Positions 27,054 through 35,394 of a stretch of DNA of 48,699 bases are shown here, piece by piece. The position numbers and the translations under genes are program-made. Location of the stretch: the NCBI GenBank assembly GCA_034002405.1, contig JAVFAS010000020.1, positions 1 to 48,699 on the forward strand. Reading direction: 5' to 3'. This DNA comes from SZUA-365 sp034002405 (GTDB lineage Bacteria; Bacteroidota; Ignavibacteria; SZUA-365). The notes below the pieces were generated by a model. That model was given only the letters and a program-made list of their open reading frames with translations, made no database searches and was not told where the DNA came from. The stretch's first letter is position 1. Every line of letters begins with the position of its first letter.

Positions 27054-27851
27054 CTACTCGACTTTTGTTCCTTCCGGGGCCTTGCCGGGCTGGTTGGTGC
27101 CCTGCAGCGTGACGAGAATGTAGCTGGCCACCTGCTCGATCTGCTCCGGCTTGAGCGTCTTTTCCCAGGCGATCATGCCCTTGGCCGGCACGCCCTTGAA
27201 GATCGTGCGCAACACGTCCTGCATCGCATTGCCGTGGATCCAGTGGTCGTCGGTAAGATTCGGACCAATGCCTCCACTTCCGTTCTGTGCGTGGCAGGAC
27301 GCGCACTGGGTCTCGAAGATCTTCTTGCCGTCGGCGAGCGCGCCACCGTCGGTCAGGGGCTCGGTGAGCGCGGAGGGCAGGGCCGCCGTCGCGGTTGCCG
27401 GTGCGGGCGCGGCGAAGGCGCCGGACTGGAATTGTGTGTACAGTTCCGGAAAGACGGCCTTGAGCTTGTCGAGCTGGTCGGGCGTCGCCTTGCTCATCGC
27501 CCGGAAGATCTGTTCGTCGAACGGGGCATCGACCACGCGCGCCAGCTCGGCACGCATGCGCGGAGTCAGGTTCTCCTCGTCGGCGAGATACGGCGCGGTG
27601 TAGCGACTGAAGATACCGCCCCCATCGAGACGCACCATCGGCTCGACGTAGTTCGGATCGATTTCCTTGAGATATTCGACGCGCTGCGAGTCGCCGGTGC
27701 CCAGCACCTGATAGTGGACAAAGTAGATGACCGCGAACACGATGCTGAGATAAAACAGATTTTTCCACCAGCCCGGAAGCTGGTTGTCATACTCCTGGAT
27801 ACCGTCGTATTCGTGGTGCAGGAGTTCATCCTGCTTTTTATTCTCATTCAT
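27054..27851 (-). CDS. ccoP: cbb3 oxidase subunit CcoP, single-haem form
   Basis: 265 residues. An N-terminal FixP domain with YDNQLPGWWKNLFYLSIVFAVIY as its membrane helix (about 24-46) and a periplasmic linker rich in Ala/Pro are followed by one cytochrome c domain with C183-AS-C186-H187 and Met in KGMIAW. Proteobacterial CcoP carries two haems; only one CxxCH is present here, as in many Bacteroidota. It takes electrons to CcoO and the CcoN site. It overlaps the ccoQ stop by 4 bp. Confidence 0.95.
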   Translation of the reverse strand: MNENKKQDELLHHEYDGIQEYDNQLPGWWKNLFYLSIVFAVIYFVHYQVLGTGDSQRVEYLKEIDPNYVEPMVRLDGGGIFSRYTAPYLADEENLTPRMRAELARVVDAPFDEQIFRAMSKATPDQLDKLKAVFPELYTQFQSGAFAAPAPATATAALPSALTEPLTDGGALADGKKIFETQCASCHAQNGSGGIGPNLTDDHWIHGNAMQDVLRTIFKGVPAKGMIAWEKTLKPEQIEQVASYILVTLQGTNQPGKAPEGTKVE

Positions 27852-28042
27852 TCCTGCTCCTTCGTGGCAGTGGAAGATTCATCATCGTTCTGGAGGGGGA
27901 GATTCTCCATGCGTGTGACATGCGACGTCTTCATGCGGAAGACCAGCACGATGACGGCGAGGAAAATGGCGAAGAACAATACCGTCGCCACCGCGCCGAG
28001 CGATTCATACGAGGAGAAATCGAGAAGGGACTTGAACATCAT
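27848..28042 (-). CDS. ccoQ: CcoQ-like small membrane subunit
   Basis: 64 residues from ATG at 28042; the next codon, ATG at 28039, has better spacing to the GGAG ribosome site and may be the real start. There is one transmembrane helix (AVATVLFFAIFLAVIVLVF) and a polar tail. Position between ccoNO and ccoP, length and topology fit CcoQ; sequence conservation in this family is low. It stabilises the cbb3 complex in studied bacteria. Confidence 0.8.
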   Translation of the reverse strand: MMFKSLLDFSSYESLGAVATVLFFAIFLAVIVLVFRMKTSHVTRMENLPLQNDDESSTATKEQE

Positions 28043-28052
28043 GCACTCCGTG

Positions 28053-30164
28053 TCATTCAGCCTTGATGTCGGTACCGAGACGCTGCAGGTATGCGATGAG
28101 CGCGATGATCTCGCGGTCCCAGGTCGTCGTGATCCCACCCGCGGCGAGATTCGCGGCGATCGCCTCCGCCTGTGTTTTCAGGTCAGCGATGGCTTTTTCC
28201 TCATAGCCCGCGGGGTAGGGGACGCCGACGGAACGGAGCGCGGAAATCTTCGCGGGCAGGCTTTCGTAGTCCAGTTGATCCTCGATCAGCCAGGGATACG
28301 GCGGCATGATCGAACCCGGCGACATCGACGTCGGATCGTACATGTGATTGAAATGCCAGGCATCGGGATACTTGCGTCCGACCCGCAACAGGTCCGGTCC
28401 GGTGCGTTTCGATCCCCAGAGGAAGGGGTGGTCGTACACATATTCCCCGGCCTTCGAATATTCACCATATCGCTCGGTTTCGCTGCGGAAGGGACGGATC
28501 ATCTGCGAGTGACAGCCGACGCAGCCCTCGCGAATGTAAATGTCCCGACCCTCGACCTCCAGCGGAGTGTACGGTTTGACGCTGGCGATGGTGGGGATGT
28601 TGGATTGGATGACGAACATCGGGATGTTGCCGATGGCCGACCCGATGGCGATGGCCACGAAGGCGAGGATGATAAACTGCACCGGACGGCTTTCGATCCA
28701 GCGATGGCCCCAGTACGTGGCATCCTCGCCGGCATGCACGGCACGGAGTGGTGGTGCCTCGGCCTCGACCTCGGGGATGAAGCGTCCCGCGCGCATGGTG
28801 CGGTAGGTGTTGTAGAGCCCGATGATCGCGCCCGTCAGATACAGCGTTCCACCCACGACGCGCAAGACATACATCGGGATCAGCTGCAACACGGTCTCGA
28901 GGAAGTTCGGGTACTGAAGCACGCCGTCGGCGGTGAACTGCTTCCACATGAGTCCCTGCGTGATCCCTGCCCAGTAGATCGGAATCACGTAGAACAGTAT
29001 GCCCAGTGTGCCGAGCCAGAAATGGGCGTTGGCGAGTTTGCGCGAAAACAGTTGCGTGCCGTAGAGCCGCGGGGTGAGCCAGTAGATGATGCCATACAGC
29101 ATGAAACCGTTCCACCCGAGCGCGCCGACATGCACATGCGCGATGGTCCAGTCCGTGAAATGCGAAAGGGCGTTGACACTCTTGATCGACAGCATCGGAC
29201 CCTCGAAGGTCGCCATGCCGTAGGCGGTCACCGCGACGACGAAGAACTTCAGCACGGGATCGGTGCGCACCTTGTCCCACGCTCCGCGCAGGGTGAGCAG
29301 TCCGTTGAGCATGCCGCCCCAGCTGGGAGCGATCAGCATGATCGAGAAGACGGTACCCAGCGCTTGCGCCCAATCCGGCGTCGAGGAATAGAGCAGGTGA
29401 TGTGGTCCGGCCCAGATGTAAATGAAAATCAGCGCCCAGAAGTGGATGATCGACAGCTTGTAGCTGTACACGGGCCGTTCCGCCGCTTTCGGGAGGTAAT
29501 AGTACATCAGCCCGAGCACGGGGGTGGTCAGGAAAAACGCGACGGCGTTGTGTCCATACCACCACTGCACGAGCGCGTCCTGCACGCCGGCGTAGATCGA
29601 GTAGCTCTTGAACAACGTCGCCGGAATTTCGAGCGAGTTGACGATATGCAGCACCGCCACGGTGATGAACGTGGAGATATAGAACCAGATCGCCACATAC
29701 ATATGCTTTTCGCGACGCTTCATGATCGTTCCGATCATGTTGACACCCCAGACCACCCAGACGATCGCGATCGCGATGTCGATCGGCCATTCGAGTTCCG
29801 CATACTCCTTCGAGGTGGTATACCCCATGAGCAGCGTGATCGCGGCGGCGACGATGATCAGCTGCCAGCCCCAGAAATGGATGCGGGAGAGCAGGTCGCT
29901 GTAGTTGCGGGTTTTGAGCAGCCGCTGCGCGGAATAGTAGTATCCAAGAAAAATCCCGTTCCCGACGAAGGCGAAGATCACCGCGTTGGTATGCAGCGGA
30001 CGCATGCGTCCGAAGGTGAAGGCTTCGGAGATGTTGAAGCCGGGGAAGGGGAGCTGCAGTGCGATCCAGAGTCCGAAAATGAACCCCGTCAGCGCCCAGC
30101 CGATCGTGGCGAAGAGGAAGAGTCGCACGATCTGATTGTCATAACGGAATTTTTCCACTTCCAT
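28053..30164 (-). CDS. ccoNO: Fused cbb3 oxidase subunits CcoN-CcoO
   Basis: 703 residues. The CcoN part (1 to about 470) has the haem-copper oxidase helices with His58 in RPLHTNAV, WWYGHNAVAFF, GPHHLLY and TDWTIAHVHVGALGWNG. The CcoO part follows a linker and carries one haem c site, C548-VG-C551-H552-SQMIRPF. Fusion of N and O is characteristic of Bacteroidota. This is the catalytic core: haem b/b3 and CuB reduce O2, and CcoO passes electrons in. The start is ATG at 30164, sharing one base with the ccoS stop (TAATG). Confidence 0.97.
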   Translation of the reverse strand: MEVEKFRYDNQIVRLFLFATIGWALTGFIFGLWIALQLPFPGFNISEAFTFGRMRPLHTNAVIFAFVGNGIFLGYYYSAQRLLKTRNYSDLLSRIHFWGWQLIIVAAAITLLMGYTTSKEYAELEWPIDIAIAIVWVVWGVNMIGTIMKRREKHMYVAIWFYISTFITVAVLHIVNSLEIPATLFKSYSIYAGVQDALVQWWYGHNAVAFFLTTPVLGLMYYYLPKAAERPVYSYKLSIIHFWALIFIYIWAGPHHLLYSSTPDWAQALGTVFSIMLIAPSWGGMLNGLLTLRGAWDKVRTDPVLKFFVVAVTAYGMATFEGPMLSIKSVNALSHFTDWTIAHVHVGALGWNGFMLYGIIYWLTPRLYGTQLFSRKLANAHFWLGTLGILFYVIPIYWAGITQGLMWKQFTADGVLQYPNFLETVLQLIPMYVLRVVGGTLYLTGAIIGLYNTYRTMRAGRFIPEVEAEAPPLRAVHAGEDATYWGHRWIESRPVQFIILAFVAIAIGSAIGNIPMFVIQSNIPTIASVKPYTPLEVEGRDIYIREGCVGCHSQMIRPFRSETERYGEYSKAGEYVYDHPFLWGSKRTGPDLLRVGRKYPDAWHFNHMYDPTSMSPGSIMPPYPWLIEDQLDYESLPAKISALRSVGVPYPAGYEEKAIADLKTQAEAIAANLAAGGITTTWDREIIALIAYLQRLGTDIKAE

Positions 30165-30370
30165 TAATCCGTACTCCTGTGTTCTTGTGTATCGTGTTTG
30201 CTCGATGTATCGCTTGTGTCATGCACGCGTTTTTCGTCGTCGAACAGCGCGCGCACCGATGGCGTGTACTGATCCTCGTACTGGCCGCTGCGGACGGCCC
30301 AGATGAAAACGCCGAGAAAAATCAGGGCGACGAGAAGACTGAAGCCGATGAGGACGAACATGACATACAT
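30164..30370 (-). CDS. ccoS: cbb3 oxidase maturation protein CcoS
   Basis: 68 residues. One N-terminal helix (FVLIGFSLLVALIFLGVFIWAV), then the family signature RSGQYEDQYTP and an acidic tail. CcoS is required for cofactor insertion into CcoN. It starts 1 bp after the ccoI stop and ends in a one-base overlap with ccoNO. Confidence 0.93.
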   Translation of the reverse strand: MYVMFVLIGFSLLVALIFLGVFIWAVRSGQYEDQYTPSVRALFDDEKRVHDTSDTSSKHDTQEHRSTD

Positions 30371-30371
30371 G

Positions 30372-32801
30372 TCAGCGCAGCCCCCATCGCCGGGCCATGA
30401 GCCGTGTCGTCACCGTGGTGAAGGCGACAACGGACACGGAGCTCACGGGCATGAGGATTGCCGAGACGAGCGGGGAGAGAAGGCCCGCCACGGCAAAGGA
30501 CAATCCGATGATATTGTAGGCAAAGGAAATCACGAAACTCGCCTTGACGATCGAGACGCTGCGTTTGGAGAACGCGAGCAGACGCGGGAACACCGCGAAG
30601 CGGTCGGCCGCGAGAATGCCATCGCAGGCGGGCGAGAAGGTGTTGATGTCCTCGGACACCGAAATGCCGACCGTGGCGGCCTTCAATGCACCGGCATCGT
30701 TGAGTCCGTCGCCGACCATGAGCACCTGCCTGCCCTCGTCGCGGAGCCGCTGGATGAAGTCCAGTTTATCCTCGGGCGATTGGTTGAAGTGCATCGGGAC
30801 GTCATCACCGAAGACCGTGCGCAGCCGATCGGCCTCGCGGTCACTGTCGCCGGAAAGGATCATGATGTCATAGGTGGACCGCAAGGAGCGCGCGAGTTCT
30901 TCGAGTCCGTCACGATAGAGATTCGGGACGCTGAAATGTCCGATGGGGGCGCCGTCGATCGCGACATAGACCGCGCTGCGGCCGTCCTCGAGCGCGGGCG
31001 CCTCCGTGCGCCGCGTCCATGCGGCCGACCCGATCGTGATCGTGCGTCCGTCGATGCGACCCTCGATGCCGCGACCGGGCACCTCGCGGTAGTCTTCAAC
31101 CGCATGGGTGATCTCGCCCGCGAGGGCGGCGAAGACCTGCCGGCTGAGTGTGTGCGTGCTTTGGCGCAGGAGGGACTTGAGCCAGGAGCGCTGCGTCTCG
31201 TCGAGCGGCGCGCCATGCCACTGCACATTTCCGCCTCGGGTACGCGTCAGCGTGCCGGTTTTGTCGAAGACGATGGTGTCGATGCGTGCGAGGGTTTCGA
31301 CCGTGTCGGTGTTTTTCGTGTAGAAATCATTGTTTCCGAAGATGCGCTGCGCCGAGCCGAGCGCGAACGGCGAGGAGAGCGCCAGGGCGCAGGGACACGC
31401 CACGATGAGCACGGCGGTGAAGACCGTGTAGGTGAGCGATGGGTCCGCGAACGCCCAGTACGCCGCCGCGCCAAATGCGATCAGCAGCACGACCGCGGTG
31501 AAATGCCGGCTGATGCGGTCGACCATTGTGTGCAGGCGGCCGTGGGACTCCTTCGTGAATACGTCATTGTTCCACAGACGTGTCAGGTAACTCTGCTCGA
31601 TTTCCTTGATCACCTCGAGTTCGATGGCCTGGCCGACCTGACGTCCCCCGGCGTGGATCCGGTCGCCACTTTTCTTGGGGATCAGATCCGCCTCGCCGGT
31701 CACGAAGCTGTAGTCGATATTTGCCTCCCCGCGCAGCAGCACGGCGTCGGCGGGAACCAGTTCCTGGTTCCGGATGACAATGCGGTCGCCTACCGAGAGT
31801 CGGGTCAACGGCACATTGTGTTCGCCGTCATTGTCACGCAGGGCAACCGAGAGCGGGAAATAGGAACGGAAATCGCGATCGAACGACAATGCGTCGTAGC
31901 TCTTTTTCTGAAAGATCCTGCCGATGAGCATGAAGAAAATCAGGCCGGTGAACGAGTCGAGGTACCCCGCGCCCGTGCCGCTGAGAATCTCGTACATGCT
32001 CCGCCCGAACAGGGCGAGAATGCCCAGGGATATCGGGACGTCGATATTCAGGTATTTTTGTCTGATACCCGCCCATGCGGACGCATAGAATTGGCTCGCG
32101 CTGTAGAAGAAGACCGGGAGGCTCAGCAGCACGTTCAGTGTGCGGAAGACGGTGACGAAGACGGGGTCCATCGTCCCCTCGTGCGCGAGATATTCCGGGA
32201 AGCTCAGCAGCATGATATTGCCGAAGGCGAAGCCCGCAACGCCGATCCGGTAATACAGCGAGCGATTGGAGGCCAGCGTGCGTTTCTCGGCCACGTCCTG
32301 CAGCGAGATATAGGGCTCGTAGCCGATCGAGGCAAGGAGGATCACGATCTCGCGCAGCGAGACCTGTGTGGCGTTCCAGGTGATCGCCGCCTCCTTGCGC
32401 GGGAAATTCACCCGGGCCGCGATCACGCCCGCATTGAGCGCGCCGAGGCGTTCGATCAGCCAGATGCAGCTGCTGCAGTGCATCGACGGGATGCGAAACG
32501 TCGCCATGCGCCGATCCCCATCCGAAAAATCAAGCAGCTGCGCGATCACCGTCGGATCGTCGAGATAGTCATATCGATGTGAGAATCCGCTGTCGAGCGG
32601 CGTCTTTCCCCGCCGCGCGTCGTCGAGCACATAATAGTCGCACAGATCCTTCTCCGCCAACAGCTCATATACCGTCTTGCAGCCGTTGCAGCAAAAATAC
32701 TTGTCACCGATCGCGATGTCGCGATCGTCGCACGCATCACCGCAATGATAACATGCGGGATGCGTGTCCGTGGCTGCGATATGTTGTTGTTCTCCAGACA
32801 C
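30372..32801 (-). CDS. ccoI: Copper-exporting P-type ATPase CcoI/FixI
   Basis: 809 residues from GTG at 32801, with GAGGA eight bases upstream. A Cys-rich N-terminal metal-binding region (CYHC, CCNGC at 37-41) and an HMA domain with C109-SS-C112 precede the membrane helices. The transport motif is C469-P-C471, the phosphorylation motif DKTGT starts at D513, and MVGDGLND follows. Family members deliver copper across the membrane for cbb3 assembly. It opens the cco half and is separated from actF by an 83-bp spacer with three hairpins. Confidence 0.96.
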   Translation of the reverse strand: MSGEQQHIAATDTHPACYHCGDACDDRDIAIGDKYFCCNGCKTVYELLAEKDLCDYYVLDDARRGKTPLDSGFSHRYDYLDDPTVIAQLLDFSDGDRRMATFRIPSMHCSSCIWLIERLGALNAGVIAARVNFPRKEAAITWNATQVSLREIVILLASIGYEPYISLQDVAEKRTLASNRSLYYRIGVAGFAFGNIMLLSFPEYLAHEGTMDPVFVTVFRTLNVLLSLPVFFYSASQFYASAWAGIRQKYLNIDVPISLGILALFGRSMYEILSGTGAGYLDSFTGLIFFMLIGRIFQKKSYDALSFDRDFRSYFPLSVALRDNDGEHNVPLTRLSVGDRIVIRNQELVPADAVLLRGEANIDYSFVTGEADLIPKKSGDRIHAGGRQVGQAIELEVIKEIEQSYLTRLWNNDVFTKESHGRLHTMVDRISRHFTAVVLLIAFGAAAYWAFADPSLTYTVFTAVLIVACPCALALSSPFALGSAQRIFGNNDFYTKNTDTVETLARIDTIVFDKTGTLTRTRGGNVQWHGAPLDETQRSWLKSLLRQSTHTLSRQVFAALAGEITHAVEDYREVPGRGIEGRIDGRTITIGSAAWTRRTEAPALEDGRSAVYVAIDGAPIGHFSVPNLYRDGLEELARSLRSTYDIMILSGDSDREADRLRTVFGDDVPMHFNQSPEDKLDFIQRLRDEGRQVLMVGDGLNDAGALKAATVGISVSEDINTFSPACDGILAADRFAVFPRLLAFSKRSVSIVKASFVISFAYNIIGLSFAVAGLLSPLVSAILMPVSSVSVVAFTTVTTRLMARRWGLR

Positions 32802-32817
32802 TTCTGTATTCCTCGGC

Positions 32818-32880
32818 GCGTCGCGTCAGCGACGCGGGGCGTGCCGCGTCCGCGGCACAGCGCGCGCGGCGAAGCCGCGC
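32818..32880 (-). promoter_or_regulatory. Three consecutive perfect hairpins at the actF-ccoI junction
   Basis: GCGTCGC/GCGACGC (32818-32824, 32829-32835), GTGCCGCG/CGCGGCAC (32841-32848, 32851-32858) and GCGCGGC/GCCGCGC (32864-32870, 32874-32880), with loops of 4, 2 and 3 nt. No T tract follows on either strand, so these are not classic terminators. They could stabilise or separate the two halves of the message. Confidence 0.7.
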
Positions 32881-32884
32881 AAGG

Positions 32885-34066
32885 CTACACGCGGTGGGCG
32901 ATCGAATCCGCGAGCTTCGGATCCCCGACGGGAATCGCCCGGTGCGCGGTGTAGCGTGACCAGAACAGCCACAGCACCAGTCCACCGATGCCGAGCAGGG
33001 AGGTCAGGTGCATCCACGAGAAATGCACGCCCGGACCAAACGTCGGCATCACGAGCCAGAACATGTCGACGTAATGCATCACGAGGATCAGCAGGGTGAT
33101 CACACGCAGCACGCCAAGCGCGCGTTTGACGCGGTAGAACGCCAGCACGATAAACGGGGTGAAGAAATGCAGGAAGATCAGTGCCAGACTGACTTTCTTC
33201 CATCCATGTTCCCAGCGCGCGAGAAACCAGAGCGTTTCCTCCGGAATATTCGCGTACCAGATCAGATAATACTGCGAGCCGCCGATATAGGCCCAGAAGA
33301 CGGTGAAGGCGAAGAGGAAGCGGCCGAGATCGTGGAAATGCTCGATCGAGACTTCCCGCTCGAGCAGTCCCTGTCCGCGTAGCATGAGAAAGACGAGCGT
33401 CAGCAGCGCCATCGCGGCAAGAAAGCCACCGACGAAGACGTAGACCCCGAAGATGGTGGAATACCAGTGCGGATTCAGGCTCATCAGCCAGTCGAAGGCC
33501 GCGAAGGTTGCGGTGAAGGCGAAGAGGAAGATCCCCCCCGCGCTGATTTTCCGCAACGCGTAGGTGTGCGCGACATCGCCGTCGAGGTCCTGTCGCACCG
33601 AGCGCCGATGCAGCACCCAGGCGAGGACGATCCACACGGCGAAGAATACCACGGCGCGAATCACGAAGAACGTGCTGTTGAGATAGGGCGCTTTCCACGC
33701 GAGCAGGCGGTCCGATGCGACGGCTTCTTCATGGGTCCAGTGATACAGGTCGTGCATGCCGAAGATCAGCGGCACGAAACAGAGAAGGAGCACGGGAAGC
33801 GTGAGCGCGACGGCCTCCGCCGCGCGGCGGGCAGTGACGCTCCAGACCGCGGCGGTGACGTGTTGCAGCATGACGAAGAAGAGTGCGCCGAGGACGATCG
33901 TGGTCCAGAAGCTAAAGGAGGTCAGCCAGGAGGCGTAGAACATGTGTCCGTCGATGAACAGTCCGGCGAGGGTGATCGCGGTGAAGATCATGCCCGTGCC
34001 CAGCGCGAACATGCCGAATCGGCCTTTGTCGGTGAACGTGGAGGTCTGGGTGTCGAGTACGGCCAT
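32885..34066 (-). CDS. actF: ACIII subunit ActF (quinone-binding-type membrane subunit)
   Basis: 393 residues from ATG at 34066, 5 bp after the actE stop. About ten transmembrane helices are visible, with DLYHWTHEEAV, GGSQYYLIWYANIPEET and HYVDMFWLVMPTF, as expected for the NrfD/PsrC-like quinol:cytochrome c oxidoreductase subunit 2. The frame upstream of 34066 through the N run is not part of the gene. It is the last subunit before the hairpin spacer and ccoI. Confidence 0.93.
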   Translation of the reverse strand: MAVLDTQTSTFTDKGRFGMFALGTGMIFTAITLAGLFIDGHMFYASWLTSFSFWTTIVLGALFFVMLQHVTAAVWSVTARRAAEAVALTLPVLLLCFVPLIFGMHDLYHWTHEEAVASDRLLAWKAPYLNSTFFVIRAVVFFAVWIVLAWVLHRRSVRQDLDGDVAHTYALRKISAGGIFLFAFTATFAAFDWLMSLNPHWYSTIFGVYVFVGGFLAAMALLTLVFLMLRGQGLLEREVSIEHFHDLGRFLFAFTVFWAYIGGSQYYLIWYANIPEETLWFLARWEHGWKKVSLALIFLHFFTPFIVLAFYRVKRALGVLRVITLLILVMHYVDMFWLVMPTFGPGVHFSWMHLTSLLGIGGLVLWLFWSRYTAHRAIPVGDPKLADSIAHRV

Positions 34067-34071
34067 GGCGC

Positions 34072-34861
34072 TTACCGTCCTGTTTCGGTCGTGGGGGGAT
34101 TCGTGGTCGCGTTCGGCGCGGATGCGTTCGGCGCGGATGCGNNNNNNNNNNNNNNNNNNNNNNNNNNNNNNNNNNNNNNNNNNNNNNNNNNNNNNNNNNN
34201 NNNNNNNNNNNNNNNNNNNNNNNNNNNNNNNNNNNNNNNNNGCGTTCGGCGCGGATGCGTTCGGCGCGGATGCGCCGGTACCCGGAGCGGTTTCGTTGCC
34301 GCGCTGTTGCAGGGCACGGACATGGGCGACGATGAGCCAGCGGTCGCGGACGGGGATCTGCTGGCGGTACGATGGCATGCTGCGCACGCCGTTGGCGATG
34401 ACCTCATAGAGATAGCCGTCGGCCGCATCGAGAATGGGTTGCGTGAGATAGGACGTTGGGGGAATCGGATACCGGTATTTCGGATCGGCGATCACTCCCT
34501 TGCCGTCTCCGGCGGCGCCATGACAGGGTTGACAGTAAATCATGTAGCGCTCGGCGCCGCGCGCGCGATCCGCGGCATTGACGACGAAAGGCATCGCGAC
34601 GTAGCTGCCGTCATCGTTCTTTCCGGTGAAATAGGCGGCGTCCTCGCGCAGTTCGCCGCGGGCAACGGTGCCCTCGGGCGGTGTCCGCATCGAAGAGCCA
34701 TCGACAAAGAAGGCGCTCGCGCGCTGCGGCACGAGCTTCTCCTGCGTGTCCATGTTGGGATTGGGATGGATCGGCGGCTGCTCGGAGATCGTGCCGCGAC
34801 ACCCGGCGAGGAGGATCACGCCGGAGAGGCAAAATAAAAGAATAGAGGATCGGATACTCAT
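34072..34861 (-). CDS. actE: ACIII subunit ActE, monohaem cytochrome c lipoprotein (contains assembly gap)
   Basis: The lipobox LLAGC puts the lipidated Cys at 21. One haem site, C110-QP-C113-H114, has a likely Met ligand in SMPSYRQQ. ActE is the membrane-attached cytochrome of ACIII, passing electrons onward to the oxidase. The C-terminal tail is tandem ASAPN repeats interrupted by 100 N, then ATTNPPTTETGR and a TAA stop at 34072. Outside the gap 690 bases remain, a multiple of three, so the real gap must also be a multiple of three and the 100 N are a placeholder. The start is ATG at 34861 with GGGGAG seven bases upstream, 2 bp after the actD stop. Confidence 0.9.
34109..34271 (-). repeat. 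15-bp tandem repeat encoding ASAPN, interrupted by a scaffold gap
   Basis: The unit GCGTTCGGCGCGGAT (plus strand) occurs twice plus a partial copy on the left (34109-34141) and twice on the right (34242-34271) of the N run. All full copies are identical. Repeat phase across the gap requires a true length of 15k-3 bp. Confidence 0.95.
34142..34241. other. Assembly gap (100 N)
   Basis: Exactly 100 N inside the ActE repeat tail. A round-number placeholder that does not preserve the reading frame. Confidence 0.99.
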
Positions 34862-34863
34862 GA

Positions 34864-35394
34864 TTATTCTCCCCGAACCAGTTCGATGTCGGTGGCGCCG
34901 ATGGAGGTGAAAAAATCGCGTGTCGCGGTCTCGTCGAACCGCGCGTCGTCCACTTCGACCGCGAGCAGGAAGCCATCGTCGGAGGCCCGTTCGAGTAGGG
35001 TGGAATGGAACATCGGGTGATGCAGCCGCGGCAGCCTGTTGAGGCGAAGCATGCTGATGACGGCGGAAAAGGCGCCGAAGAGCACGAACAGCGCGAAGGT
35101 GATGATGATGTAGGCCTGCCAGCTGAAGTGCGGTTTTCCGGAGATCACCAGCGGATAGGCGGACGTGGTGACCCAGGTCTGCAGAGAAAAGCCGACCGCG
35201 GCGCCGACCAGCGCCATGCCGCCGACGATCAGGCCGACCGGCGAACGCTTCTCGCCCATGACCGCGTCCATGCCGTGGATCGGAAACGGGGAGTAGACGT
35301 CGAATCGCGTGTATCCCGCCTCGCGTGTGCGTCGTGCGGCTTCCATCAGTCGTGCGGGATTCTCGAATGCGGCGACCATGCCATGGGTTTTCAT
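34864..35394 (-). CDS. actD: ACIII subunit ActD (DUF3341)
   Basis: 176 residues. FDVYSPFPIHGMDAVMGEKRSPVG is the family signature. Two transmembrane helices (about 55-75 and 92-115) are followed by a cytoplasmic domain ending DFFTSIGATDIELVRGE. ActD is a membrane subunit without cofactors. Its start overlaps the actC stop by 4 bp (ATGA). Confidence 0.94.
   Translation of the reverse strand: MKTHGMVAAFENPARLMEAARRTREAGYTRFDVYSPFPIHGMDAVMGEKRSPVGLIVGGMALVGAAVGFSLQTWVTTSAYPLVISGKPHFSWQAYIIITFALFVLFGAFSAVISMLRLNRLPRLHHPMFHSTLLERASDDGFLLAVEVDDARFDETATRDFFTSIGATDIELVRGE

Noticed and set aside
27048..30167. Plus-strand 1039-codon open frame over the cco genes
   Set aside because: Antisense shadow of ccoP, ccoQ and ccoNO in GC-rich DNA; the encoded sequence is charged and without domains.
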